From: JAKLQR01 sp963753165
GTDB lineage: Bacteria; Nitrospirota; Thermodesulfovibrionia; Thermodesulfovibrionales; SM23-35
Direction: 5' to 3'
DNA: 64,000 bases
Assembly: GCA_963753165.1 (NCBI GenBank)
Contig: CAVWBP010000008.1
Coordinates: forward strand, 1 to 64,000
A model generated the notes under the pieces. It saw nothing but the letters and a program-made list of their open reading frames with translations. It ran no database searches and was not told where the DNA came from. Below, piece after piece: positions 43,365-53,087 of this stretch. The position numbers were made by a program, and so were the translations under genes. The stretch's first letter is position 1. Each line of letters starts with the position of its first letter.

Positions 43365-43913
43365 CTACATATTCGGTTGATCTTGTGTATATTTCGCAAG
43401 CTCTTTTTTCAGGTCTTTTATTTCCTCTTTCAGCTCCATCATCCTCAGTTCCCTGCCGACCGCCATTTCATAAAAATCCTCAAGCTCCTTAATTCTCTTC
43501 TGTACTTCAGCTTCTGCTTCTTCCCGTTTTCTGTATTCTTCCACTTCACGCAATGCCCTCATTATCGAGGGAACAAGACGTGGAAGGTTCTGCTTCAGCA
43601 CATAATCCGTTGCGCCCTTTTTCACTGTTTCGACCGCCTTCTCTTCGCCCATCGTGCCTGTAACAAAAATGAAAGGGAGGTGAGGAAATTTTTCTCTTAC
43701 AAGAGAAAGCGCGGTGATCCCGTCAAAGGAGGGAAGGGTGTGGTCTGCAAGGATCAGGTCATAGGAGTTCTCTTCGAGGGCGCTCATAAACTCAGCGCGG
43801 GTTGCCGCATTCACCACTTCAACGGTGATGCCTCCGGCAAGAAGAGTTTCCCTGATAAGTTCAAAATCGTTCGGATTATCTTCGAGGTGCAGAATTTTTA
43901 ATGGGGTTTCCAT
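43365..43913 (-). CDS. response regulator, receiver plus coiled coil
   Basis: Receiver domain (about 1-125) with acidic pocket HLEDNPND, phospho-acceptor in LILADHTLPSFDG (about 57), Thr in FVTGTMGEE and Lys in KGATDYVLKQN. The C-terminal 50 residues are coiled coil without a DNA-binding or enzymatic domain. It lies 39 bases downstream of the 921-aa kinase gene and is probably its receiver, relaying phosphate or sequestering it. Confidence 0.9.
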   Translation of the reverse strand: METPLKILHLEDNPNDFELIRETLLAGGITVEVVNAATRAEFMSALEENSYDLILADHTLPSFDGITALSLVREKFPHLPFIFVTGTMGEEKAVETVKKGATDYVLKQNLPRLVPSIMRALREVEEYRKREEAEAEVQKRIKELEDFYEMAVGRELRMMELKEEIKDLKKELAKYTQDQPNM

Positions 43914-43952
43914 ATTCCTCCTGAAAAGTTCGCGTTCAACGGATATCAGTGC

Positions 43953-46718
43953 TTATATTTCCTGATGAGATGTTTTCGGCAACGTGAAATAGAAAGTCGC
44001 CCCTTCATCGACTTTTCCTTCAGCCCAGGTTTTCCCTCCGTGTTTCTGGATAATCCTTTTCACATTGGCAAGCCCGATCCCTGTTCCCTCAAATTCCTCT
44101 GGTCTGTGCAGACGCTGAAAGACACAGAAGAGTCTGTCCGCATATGTCATGTCAAACCCGGCGCCGTTGTCCCTGATGAAACATACGAACTCCTCTTCAT
44201 TGGATTCGCAACCGATCTCTATCCTCGCCTGCGGTGTTGGTTTCGTAAACTTCACTGCGTTTGAAATAAGGTTGGTGAACACCAGCTTCAGCATCGGGCG
44301 GTCTCCTTCCACCTCCGGCAGGCGGGCGAACTCCCAGGTAATGTCTCTCGCGGCAGTCTCATCCTTCAGATTGTTTAACACCTCCTCAAGCAACTGGTTG
44401 AGGTCGACAGGAGTTTTCTTCACTTCTGAACGCCCTGTCCGTGAGAATGAGAGGAGGTCGTCTATCAGCTTTGCCATATGTTTTGAAGAATCAGAGATCA
44501 CTTTCAGGTAGTGTTTCCCCTTCTCGTCAAGGGTATCCGCTGCAGTTCTGTTCAGGAGGTCAACAAAACCGGCGATATGCCTCAGCGGGGCTCTCAGGTC
44601 GTGCGAGACAGAGTAGCTGAATGCCCCAAGTTCTTCGTTGATTTCTTTCAGCTGTTTATTGGCATTCTCCAACTGAGAAGTCCTGTCCCTGACGAGTTCT
44701 TCAAGCTGTTCTTTGTGCTGCACTAATTCTTTTTCCACATGTCTGCGTTTTTCTTCCACTTCCATGTTTTTGAGCGCATAGGCAATATCGCCTGCCACTT
44801 CTTCGAGCAGCTTGATTTCCCCCGCATTAAAAAAAGACACCTCTGCTGAACAGAGAAACAGGAAGCCGGAAGCCTTCCCGCTGATTCTGAACGGGAACGC
44901 TGCATAGGAACGGCAGCCCTGGTTTTCTGCCTCTGCGCTCCATTGCCGCATTTCAGGATCATTCTGAATATCGTTGCATAGGTAAGAACGCCCGTGCCTG
45001 ACAGCCTCCCCGAGCTTCCCTCTCCCCGCAACCATATCATGGACAAACATCCTCATTTTTTCTGAAAAATCTTTTGCGATTCCATCGAATGCAGCGATCG
45101 TGAGCGCTTCTTCCCCCTCCTGCTTTATCGCGATCCATGCGAACTTGAACTCGCCGAATTCGATGGCTATCCGGCAGATATTTTGAAAAAGCTGCTCTCT
45201 TGCAGGAGTCCTGATAATCGTCTGGTTCACTTCACTCAGCACCGCATAGAGGCGGTTTGCGTGATAAAGCCTTTTTTCCGCCTCTTTCCGTTCGCTTATA
45301 TCTCTCGCTATGCTCTGATAATATCTTTTTCCGTCGATGTCGATTATCCGCGAACTCACTTCAACGGGGAATACCTTGCCGTCCCTGCTCTGGTGTATGG
45401 TTTCGAAGACCAGGCCGTTCTGTTCCTCAACCTCTTTCAGATCACCGTTCAGGAGCAGTTTTGTTTCGGGAGACCGCAGGTCCCGGAGGTTCATTTGACG
45501 AATTGTCTCGTGGTCGTATCCGTACGCAGCAACTGCGCGTTCATTGACATCGATAATCTTCCCGTCCCTTTCCGTGAGCAGGATGATATCATTTGCATAG
45601 CGTGTCAGATGCTCGTAGCGCTGCGCATAGACTTGCCTCTCATGTTCGGTCTCGTATTGTCTCCGATAGAGTTCTGCGGACTGATGCCGCCAGAAAAGAA
45701 GAACGCCAAGCCCTGATGCAAGTATCAATACGGATACGATTGTGGTGACAAAGGAAAACCGTTTTCCCATGAGAGCGAATACTTCTTTTTTGTCAATCTT
45801 GGCAACGAGAAACCATGGAGTGTCAGGAATCGCCCTGAGCGCTGCAAGCACCGGGACATTCCGGTAGTCTTTCCCTTCGACAATCCCCGTTTGCCCTCTG
45901 ATTGCCATTGCTGCGGGTATCGCTGAAGTTTCTAACGAATAGCGTAGAGTGAGCGCAGTATCTTTCTGATGGCGGAGTTCATTCAGGAAAACGACCTCAT
46001 TCCCCTCGCGGCATACCAAGAGAGTTTCGGCTGACTTACTGGGAGTCGGCCACGACTGAATCAGGGGGAAAAGATATTTTTCAGGATCGATACGCAGGAG
46101 GAGAACTCCCAGCGCATTTGTGCCGGTATCCCCCCCGGTCAAAACAGGCGCAAGCAGATCGATATGAATATCTTTCCCGTCCTGCCCCGTATGGAGACTG
46201 GAAAGAACCGGTTGTTTTTTATTCAATGCCTCAAATGCCAGCTTCAGGGCATGCCGGCCAATCTCTTTCCTGTTATCCGGAACTGATACAATCTGTCTGC
46301 CTTTGGTATCCAGAAGAAAGATCTGCTGATAGAGGTAATATTCTATGAACGAGCGCATCAGTGAGCGAAGCGCTTGTGTCGCTGCGGCAGCATTGTCATC
46401 CTCCAGTATCCTTTGAATGCCTTCCGCAAGAAAGCGATTATGCATAAGGAGTGTCGCATCCCCTACGCGCTCCTGTCTCCACTCTGTTATCTGCCGGACC
46501 TTGAGGTCTGCTACAGTAGACAGCCGTTCCTCTACTTCATGCCGTAATTGCTGTTTCTCCCCATGGTAATAAAGAGCCCCTGCTATGGCAATGCCTGCCG
46601 CTAAAAGGAGGAATATGAAAAGAAGAGAGAGGGGGAATTTCTGTTTTAAAGTTTGGACGGTTATCGTGTGATTTTCCTTCTCCTGCGATCCTCCTGTATA
46701 TTCATTCGCTGTTTTCAT
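43953..46718 (-). CDS. membrane sensor histidine kinase (Cache-PAS-GAF-HisKA-HATPase)
   Basis: Hybrid-free kinase of 921 aa. TM1 about 30-50 (SLLFIFLLLAAGIAIAGALYY split), a periplasmic double-Cache-like domain about 55-320, TM2 about 325-347, then PAS (YANDIILLTERDGKIIDVNE), GAF (about 495-640), HisKA with phospho-His in SYSVSHDLRAPLRHI and HATPase with N box, FIRDNGAGFDM and GTGIGLANVKRI. It phosphorylates one or both adjacent receivers. Located between them: 46737-47141 upstream, 43365-43913 downstream. Confidence 0.93.
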   Translation of the reverse strand: MKTANEYTGGSQEKENHTITVQTLKQKFPLSLLFIFLLLAAGIAIAGALYYHGEKQQLRHEVEERLSTVADLKVRQITEWRQERVGDATLLMHNRFLAEGIQRILEDDNAAAATQALRSLMRSFIEYYLYQQIFLLDTKGRQIVSVPDNRKEIGRHALKLAFEALNKKQPVLSSLHTGQDGKDIHIDLLAPVLTGGDTGTNALGVLLLRIDPEKYLFPLIQSWPTPSKSAETLLVCREGNEVVFLNELRHQKDTALTLRYSLETSAIPAAMAIRGQTGIVEGKDYRNVPVLAALRAIPDTPWFLVAKIDKKEVFALMGKRFSFVTTIVSVLILASGLGVLLFWRHQSAELYRRQYETEHERQVYAQRYEHLTRYANDIILLTERDGKIIDVNERAVAAYGYDHETIRQMNLRDLRSPETKLLLNGDLKEVEEQNGLVFETIHQSRDGKVFPVEVSSRIIDIDGKRYYQSIARDISERKEAEKRLYHANRLYAVLSEVNQTIIRTPAREQLFQNICRIAIEFGEFKFAWIAIKQEGEEALTIAAFDGIAKDFSEKMRMFVHDMVAGRGKLGEAVRHGRSYLCNDIQNDPEMRQWSAEAENQGCRSYAAFPFRISGKASGFLFLCSAEVSFFNAGEIKLLEEVAGDIAYALKNMEVEEKRRHVEKELVQHKEQLEELVRDRTSQLENANKQLKEINEELGAFSYSVSHDLRAPLRHIAGFVDLLNRTAADTLDEKGKHYLKVISDSSKHMAKLIDDLLSFSRTGRSEVKKTPVDLNQLLEEVLNNLKDETAARDITWEFARLPEVEGDRPMLKLVFTNLISNAVKFTKPTPQARIEIGCESNEEEFVCFIRDNGAGFDMTYADRLFCVFQRLHRPEEFEGTGIGLANVKRIIQKHGGKTWAEGKVDEGATFYFTLPKTSHQEI

Positions 46719-46736
46719 GATTTCACCGTGTATTTG

Positions 46737-47141
46737 TCAGGATATCAGCCTCTGAATGGTGGGGATCAGTTCGTTATACATGCTGTTTTTTGAGATGAAC
46801 GCGCTCGCTCCGGCTTCGATGGCGCCCGCCTGAAATGCCGGGACGTCATAGATGGTCAACATTACCACTTTGGTGTCAGGAAGTATTTTTTTGATCTGTT
46901 TTGTCGCCTCTATCCCATTGATGCCCGGCAGTTTAATATCCATCACAACCAAGTCCGGTTTCGTATGTTTGCAGAGTTCAACGGCCGCTTCTCCTGTGCT
47001 TGCGTCAAAGAAATCAGTATCCTCAAAGGTGCTGCCGAGCCATTTTCTCATTGACTGACGCATGCCTTCATGGTCCTCGACAATCAGGATTGTGCAGTGT
47101 CTTTTCTGTTCAGGAACAATTGCACCCATAAGAGGCTCCAT
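46737..47141 (-). CDS. single-domain response regulator
   Basis: 134-aa receiver-only protein with LIVEDHEGMR, phospho-Asp in LVVMDIKLPGINGIEA (about 68), Thr in VVMLTIYD and Lys in ASAFISKNS, of the NarL-type receiver sequence style. No output domain. It is 18 bases upstream of the large kinase and forms an operon with it. Confidence 0.9.
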   Translation of the reverse strand: MEPLMGAIVPEQKRHCTILIVEDHEGMRQSMRKWLGSTFEDTDFFDASTGEAAVELCKHTKPDLVVMDIKLPGINGIEATKQIKKILPDTKVVMLTIYDVPAFQAGAIEAGASAFISKNSMYNELIPTIQRLIS

Positions 47142-47412
47142 AATTGCCGCGTTCTATCCCTGTCTGTTGCCTTGCGGACCGGCAAACGATTTTATCAATA
47201 TGCTGGAGCAGGGATTTATTTTTACGTGCTGGGCGGTAAGCCATAAATCCTCCTCCCCCCGGATATGAGGATTACAAGAACTTCTTCTTAAAAAGGCTTC
47301 TTCTTATAAGTATCTGACAATTAACAGGGCAGAGTAATCAGGAAATCCCTGAGGCAAGGCTTCGAAAAACCTGAGAAGAAGCATCATTGCACATTGCTGA
47401 TTGCGGAATGTG

Positions 47413-48060
47413 TTAAAGCGTTGTTAATCCTTCTTTGATGGCATATTTGGTGAGTTCTGCGATCGTATGGATGTCGAGTTTCTTCATTATCTGCTGGCGA
47501 TGTGTTTCAACAGTCTTTATGCTGATGTCGAGATCGAACGCTATTTCTTTCGTCGATTTTCCCTCGGCGAAAAGCTGCAGTATTTCCCGTTCTCTCGGTG
47601 AAAGGAGTGAAAAGACCGACAGAGTTTCTTTTGACAGCAGATTCCTGTAGTCCTGTATCATGACGTCGGTTATAGCGGGGCTCAAATAAGAACGGTTCGA
47701 CATCACTATTCGGATTGCGTTCGCCAATTCTTCAAAGGCGCAGTCTTTAAGCAGATAGCCGGATGCCCCGGCGTTCAGCATCTCGATCACAAAACGTTTG
47801 TCCGAATGGACGGAAAGGGCGATGACTTTGATCCGGGAATCCCGGCTGATGATCTGCCGTGCAGCCTCTATCCCGTTCATGTCGGGCATACTGATGTCCA
47901 TGATCACAATGTCGGGTGAAAGTTCATGGGAGAGTTTCACCGTTGACCTTCCATCCTCAGCCTCGCCGATTACATCGATGTCCCTCTGGTTTACGAGGAG
48001 TGCCCGAAGGCCTTCGCGTATGATTTTATGATCGTCTGCAAGAAGAATTCTTATGCTCAT
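47413..48060 (-). CDS. NarL/FixJ-family response regulator
   Basis: Receiver (LLADDHKIIREGLRALL, phospho-Asp in DIVIMDISMPDMNG at about 54) and C-terminal LuxR-type HTH (LSPREREILQLFAEGKSTKE, TVETHRQQIMKKL). It is a DNA-binding transcription factor of 215 aa. The gene begins 12 bases after its cognate HisKA_3 kinase, so the pair forms a standard NarXL-like system. Targets unknown. Confidence 0.95.
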   Translation of the reverse strand: MSIRILLADDHKIIREGLRALLVNQRDIDVIGEAEDGRSTVKLSHELSPDIVIMDISMPDMNGIEAARQIISRDSRIKVIALSVHSDKRFVIEMLNAGASGYLLKDCAFEELANAIRIVMSNRSYLSPAITDVMIQDYRNLLSKETLSVFSLLSPREREILQLFAEGKSTKEIAFDLDISIKTVETHRQQIMKKLDIHTIAELTKYAIKEGLTTL

Positions 48061-48072
48061 TGTATCGATCCT

Positions 48073-49710
48073 CTATTCTTTCAACGGCACAACCATGGTC
48101 ACTGTTGTCCCCTTTCCCGGTTCCGATGCAATTTCAAGCTTTCCTCCCAGCCTTTCAAGCCGCTCTCTTGTGCTGAACAGACCGAAGCTCGATGCTTTCA
48201 TGATTTGATAATCCATATCGGATGCATCAAACCCTATGCCGTCGTCAGCGACTGAAACTTGAATATCATTGTCCTGCCTTCGTATCGAAAGGGTTGCATT
48301 CCCGGCTTTCGCATGTTTTGCAATATTCACGATCAATTCCCGCAATGAAAGGTACAAAAGGACCTTTGTGTTATCCGGTAACGGCTTGGGCTGCCTGTCG
48401 TCCTGAAAATGGAACATAATATTATACCTCTTCAATAGCTGCTCTCCTAACCAATCCGCCGCAGCCTCGAACCCGAGTTCATACAGAATGGGAGGACTGA
48501 GTTCGAAGGTGAGGGAACGGGTAGATTCGACCGACTTTTCGATGAGCTGACGCAGTTCTTTCAGCCGGCCCTGTATGTCCCTGTCATATACCGTGCTCTC
48601 GATTTCCGAAAGCATAATTTTTGCAAGAGCGAGATTCTGTCCGGTAAAGTCGTGCAGTTCATTCGCAAAACGGCGACGTTCTTCTTCGTCGATGAGGGCA
48701 ATCTGCGAGGCAAGGGCGCTGAGCCGTGCCTGATATTGCCGGAGGATTTTCTCGCTTTCCCTCAGTTGGCCCTCGATCTGTTCCCGATCTTCGATTTCCC
48801 GCATGAGGTCCTCTGAAAGGTTCAGCATGGCGTTCTGCCGCAAAAGGATTTGATCATATGCCTTTTTCAGGGAATCTTCTGCTTTTTTTCTCTCTGACAT
48901 GTCAGCAATAATTCCTATTAATCCGGCGGTATTTCCCCCCATATCGTTGAAGGTCCCTTTGCTGAACAGCAAGTCCCTGGTTCTTCCGTTCTTATCGGAA
49001 AGTTTCCATTCGTATGTCTGTATGCCGGGATTCCGGAATAATTCTTTATCCTGTTCGGAAAACTGGTCTGCTATCGCTTTTGGTTCCATTTCATGCACTG
49101 TTTTCCCGATTATGTTCTCCCTTTTTTTGCCGGTAAACTGTTCAAACGCCTCATTGCATCCAAGATATTTCCCTTGCAGGTCTTTGTAGAACACGGGACT
49201 GGGGATTGTGTTCAATAATGTCTCCAGAAATGTAAATTGTTCTTTGAATTTCTCTTCAGTCTTCTTTTGTTCGGTGATATCTTTCATAAGAGCCAGGACA
49301 TGAACGCTGACTTTCTCTGTGCTGATTACCGAAGTGGAGATGGTTACCGTTCTCTTTTCTCCGTCTTTCCGGGTGATCTCCCAGGGTTCATTGTTGAGGT
49401 TGTCTCCTTCCCTCATGCGCTCCATTCTCTCAATTGCTTGCCTCTGCAGCTCCGGGTCAGGATAGAGCGTCTGATACCATCCTGACTCGTTGATCTCATC
49501 CATCGTATATCCGGTAATATCCTTCATGCGATTGTTCCATACGGTGAAATTTACATATGGATGCCCGGTGATATTCTGACAGACACAGATGCCCTCCGAG
49601 GCATTCTCGATGATCAGGGTATTCAAATGAGCTAAGTCACCAGGGAACTTTTTCGGGGGTATCATATCTTTTCTCCCCTGTCTCTTTGCGGATGTTTTTC
49701 TTTTAGTCAT
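48073..49710 (-). CDS. PAS-domain sensor histidine kinase (NarX-type)
   Basis: Start placed at 49710 (MTKRKTSAKRQGRKDM) with AAGGAA four bases upstream. It has no TM segment. Two PAS domains (about 30-150 and 155-275) precede coiled coil and a HisKA_3 domain with the phospho-histidine in FANELHDFTGQNLALAK, then a HATPase with SVADDGIGFDASDM and GLFSTRERLERLGG. Cytosolic sensor of unknown ligand, partner of the NarL-type regulator directly downstream. Confidence 0.93.
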   Translation of the reverse strand: MTKRKTSAKRQGRKDMIPPKKFPGDLAHLNTLIIENASEGICVCQNITGHPYVNFTVWNNRMKDITGYTMDEINESGWYQTLYPDPELQRQAIERMERMREGDNLNNEPWEITRKDGEKRTVTISTSVISTEKVSVHVLALMKDITEQKKTEEKFKEQFTFLETLLNTIPSPVFYKDLQGKYLGCNEAFEQFTGKKRENIIGKTVHEMEPKAIADQFSEQDKELFRNPGIQTYEWKLSDKNGRTRDLLFSKGTFNDMGGNTAGLIGIIADMSERKKAEDSLKKAYDQILLRQNAMLNLSEDLMREIEDREQIEGQLRESEKILRQYQARLSALASQIALIDEEERRRFANELHDFTGQNLALAKIMLSEIESTVYDRDIQGRLKELRQLIEKSVESTRSLTFELSPPILYELGFEAAADWLGEQLLKRYNIMFHFQDDRQPKPLPDNTKVLLYLSLRELIVNIAKHAKAGNATLSIRRQDNDIQVSVADDGIGFDASDMDYQIMKASSFGLFSTRERLERLGGKLEIASEPGKGTTVTMVVPLKE

Positions 49711-49743
49711 TTTCCTTATGCCTTGCAAACCTGCCCACTGTTG

Positions 49744-51582
49744 TTAAGTTTCCGACACCGGCCCCATAGAAGGGTCGACCCGATCAGGAGCGTTGTATTT
49801 CTTTGGCTGACCCAGTTTCTCAAGGAGGGCATTCACCTCTCTTTTGAGTTTAAGCATTTGATGTTCTCTTCCTATAAAAAGTCTGTTCAGCCTTTCAATC
49901 TCGTGCATCTTTGCCGTCAAAATATTCTCGGCTTTTTTGCGTTCGGTAATATCCGATATTACGCCTATGATCCCTTCCACCGAATTGCGGTCGCCGAGGA
50001 TAGTCGCTTTGTCGATAATAACGTCCCGGAGTTCGCCGGATATATTCATCATCTTCCATTCATAATGATATGTGCCCGGATGCTCAAGGAGTTCCCGGTC
50101 CGATTCATAGTATCTTTCAGGAATCTCCATGGGTTCTCTTTCGTATACCTCAAACACGCTTTTCCCGATCATCTGATCCCCTTAGTCTTGCCCACAAATG
50201 TCTCAAATGCTTTATTGAATCCGGTATAGCGACCCTCTCTGTCTTTATAGAATACCGGAACGGGAATCGTATCAATCAGCGTCTTGAGGAATTTCGCCTG
50301 ATCCTTTATTATTTCCTCTGCCAATTTATATTCGGTGATGTCCTGATGGTGGCCGATCAACCTTACCGCTTCCCCATTTTTGTCCCGCTCCACAACCTTT
50401 GCATGAGATCTGATCCACCGGTATTGACCGTCTTTTGTCTTCAACCGGAATTCATTTTCATGCTTGTCAGGTTTGGTCTCGAGATATTTCTCGGCAACGG
50501 CAAGGGCTTGCTCCCTGTCCTCAGGGTGCAGGAGGGCTTTCCAGTTCTCATGTGAAGCGGGGAATTCGAACGGCTCATATCCCAGCATGGTATACCATTT
50601 TTCACTGAAATAAAGCGTATTCTTCACAAAATCCCACTGCCAGATGCCTTCTGTTGTCGCGTCGAGTATTAACCTGAGTTCGTCGTAGCTTTTCTTCAAC
50701 GCCTCTTCCATATCTTGACGATCGGTGATATCTGTGAGTAACCCGTGTATCCAGACTAGCCGGTTATTTTTATAGAGAGGACGACTGGATGTTCGCACCC
50801 AGCAGGACGCACCGTTTTTCTTGATCAGACGATACTCGCCCGGATATAAGCGGCCTGCCAGCACATCACGGAATTCTTTCATTATGCGGTCCAGATCCTC
50901 CGGATGAATTAATTCGGCAAAGTGGCTTTCCGATCAGCTCTGACGGAGTATACCCGAGGATATTTTTAATAACAGGACTGATATACAGAATAATTCCCTC
51001 AGGGCTTACTGTGTATATTGCATCATTGAGATTTTCAACCAGATACTGATATTTTTCCCGTGATATTTTTAGTTCTTCCTCTGCGTTCTGTTGCGCGGTA
51101 ATGTCCTGAAAAATGCAATGCGTCCTCAGAAAATTGCCTTTTTCATCCCGCTTGATTTTTCCATGAAAGGAGAGCATTTTCCGCATGCCGTTTTTCTGAA
51201 CCAGTTCCAGTTCAATGTTAGTTGCGGTGTTTGTTTGTTTGAACTGCCGGAAGCATTCCCCGAATTTTTCACGATATTCAGGAGTGAGGAAATCGTTGAA
51301 ATGGCGGCCGACTACTTCTTTGCGCTTGTAGCCTAAAGTGTCCAGCCATATCTCATTGATATCGAGTATATTCCCGTTTCTGTCCAGAGATTGATAGGGA
51401 AGCGGCGAGTCTTCAAGGAAATCCCGAAATGTTTCTGTTTTGTGCGCCGATTTCTTTTTGGTTTTACCTTCCCGGAGGATTGTGTCCGCTCCTTCTTTGC
51501 TCTTTTCGAGTGCAGTCACTTTTCTTCTCAGCGACCTGAGTTCCCTGATCAACTCGTCTTTTGTCTTGCGCATATCATTCAT
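49744..51582 (-). pseudogene. multi-PAS signalling protein split by two frameshifts
   Basis: One coding region in three frames. Start MNDMRKTKDELIRELRSLRR at 51582 has GGGAGG upstream. PAS domains run through GKIKRDEKGNFLRTHCIFQD, then one extra base near 50921-50927 shifts GK-HFAELIHPEDLDRIM into the next frame. More PAS units follow until KAFETFVGKTKG, where one base is missing in the C4/G4 run at 50178-50181 before QMIGKSVFEVY. It ends in a short coiled coil with LGQPKKY. It has at least four PAS domains and no kinase domain. The two shifts are opposite in sign. It precedes the NarX-like kinase by 33 bases. Confidence 0.75.
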
Positions 51583-51925
51583 CGTTTGCCTCCCTGTCCT
51601 TCCCATGGAAAACGACAAGAATACACCGGTCCGGTGGTTTGTATATTTATTTTTGCTAGATAAAGTATCGTAAAAAAACGAACCCTTGTCAAACCGCGGC
51701 ACGAGATGCAGTGTATTTATGAAGTTCTTTGTGAAAGGATAATCAGGAAGGTGCTGACTCAACTACTTCCTCCTACTCTCTTTTCATAAAATTGAAAATA
51801 GTGTAAGTTATTATTGGAATTAACCAATCTGAAGAAGTCGAGATTTGTCCGACTAACATTGCAAAAAGAGTGTTAGCCAGTAACTATCTAATTACTGGTT
51901 AGCAGGACGCCTTCGACGCAGAGGC

Positions 51926-52619
51926 ATGGGAAATAGTAATATGAAGAGATTTGAGGTCTTGATTGTTGGTCGGGGTAAGTTGGCAAACGAATTGATAGAT
52001 GGGCTGAATGGAGATGCGATATCTCATACAATCCGCTGGGATGATAGATCAACATCGATCTCGGACTCGATGATCGTTGTCCATGCCGGGTCTGGGCGTG
52101 AATTACCAGAGGTAATCGACTATTGTGCCAATACAAATACCTTACTATTTGAGCTCTCGACTGCAGATTCCACGATTCCAGATAACGTGGATTTTCCGGT
52201 GATTATATGTCCGAATGTTAACTTGCAGATGCTCCGTTTCATGGCGATGGTCAGGCAAGCTTCCCGATATTTCAAGGGCCAGACTATAGAGATCACAGAG
52301 TCCCATCAAGCGACCAAGCAGACAAAGCCTGGGACAGCGATATACCTCGCGAATCAGCTAGGTGTTTCCGAATCTGAAATTCAATCAGAACGGAATCCCG
52401 AACGGCAGCAGAAGATATTTAGCATACCAGATGAATATCTAGCTCGGCACGCGTACCATAAAATTGCGATCACAAGTCCTGCAAGCTAAGATTACACTTG
52501 AAACCAGAGTCTTGGGAAAGACGGCATACGCGACTAGTCTTTCTGAAATCATCAGCATTGTAAATCAAACGGACTTGGGATCTGGACGTCACGATATTGT
52601 GAATCTAGTCACGGATTAG
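51926..52619 (+). pseudogene. DapB-like (dihydrodipicolinate reductase family) gene, frameshifted
   Basis: From ATG 51926 (alternative 51941), a Rossmann start (FEVLIVGRGKLANELIDGLN) leads to ITESHQATKQTKPGTAIYLA (about 128), which resembles the substrate-binding SGTA segment of DapB. The frame stops at 52487, but the next frame continues with KITLETRVLGKTAYATSLSE and on to TAG 52619, matching the DapB C-terminus. The +1 shift lies between about 52470 and 52489. It is shorter than usual DapB and divergent, so it may not make diaminopimelate. It is alone, next to repeats, and may be foreign. Confidence 0.65.
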
Positions 52620-52647
52620 TTCGTTGTGCTTCTAACATCGGCTTCGT

Positions 52648-52741
52648 AAAAAAATAGGGGACACATCCCATATTTGGCCGGCTTTAATAGAAATGGTTCC
52701 AGATGGTCAAGAAATATGGGATGTGTCCCCGATTTTTCCTA
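52648..52741. repeat. GGGGACACATCCC inverted repeat (REP/MITE-like)
   Basis: AATAGGGGACACATCCCATA at about 52655-52674 is inverted in AAATATGGGATGTGTCCCCG at 52712-52732, separated by 38 bases. Palindromes built on this core occur as REP-like elements linked with REP-associated tyrosine transposases in other genomes. No transposase is present here. Confidence 0.65.
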
Positions 52742-52788
52742 AGAGAAAGCATTTGAAAATATTGGCTAATGATTCGACAATGCAACCG

Positions 52789-52860
52789 TCATGCTCCGAC
52801 TTGATCGGGGCATCCACGGGCTTCAAGACTGGATTCCCCGGTCAAGCCGTGGAATGACAA
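52789..52860. repeat. GATCGGGG-type palindromic repeat
   Basis: CGTCATGCTCCGACTTGATC... inverted in ...CCCCGGTCAAGCCGTGGAAT; third copy of the family. Confidence 0.65.
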
Positions 52861-53018
52861 ACGTAAGTGCTTTGGTTATGACTGGCTTGGAATAAGCGCT
52901 TAAACCAGCGCCATTCGGGACAGCGCCTGTTTTAGCAATACCAACTCCTGTATTGTCTATGGACTCCTCTGTTGTTCCCTGTTGAGTAACCACACCAATA
53001 TCTCCAGACATTTGCTTC

Positions 53019-53047
53019 TTGACGACAATGATCGTAGTAAGTATTAT
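53019..53047 (+). promoter_or_regulatory. sigma70 promoter of the hicBA operon
   Basis: TTGACG at 53019-53024, 17-base spacer, TATTAT at 53042-53047. It would start transcription at about 53054. Confidence 0.65.
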
Positions 53048-53050
53048 AAA

Positions 53051-53062
53051 TACATAGATGTA
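53051..53062. promoter_or_regulatory. inverted repeat at transcription start, possible operator
   Basis: TACAT-AG-ATGTA spans the predicted start of transcription, a suitable site for autorepression by the MerR-HicB antitoxin. Inference only. Confidence 0.4.
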
Positions 53063-53087
53063 ATTAAAATACGAAAGGAGGCATATT

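Noticed and set aside
52823..53011. 62-aa minus-strand frame between repeats and hicBA promoter
   Set aside because: Its C-terminus (IPRLDRGIQS) is the GATCGGGG repeat, it lacks a clear ribosome binding site, and its 5' end lies against the hicBA promoter.
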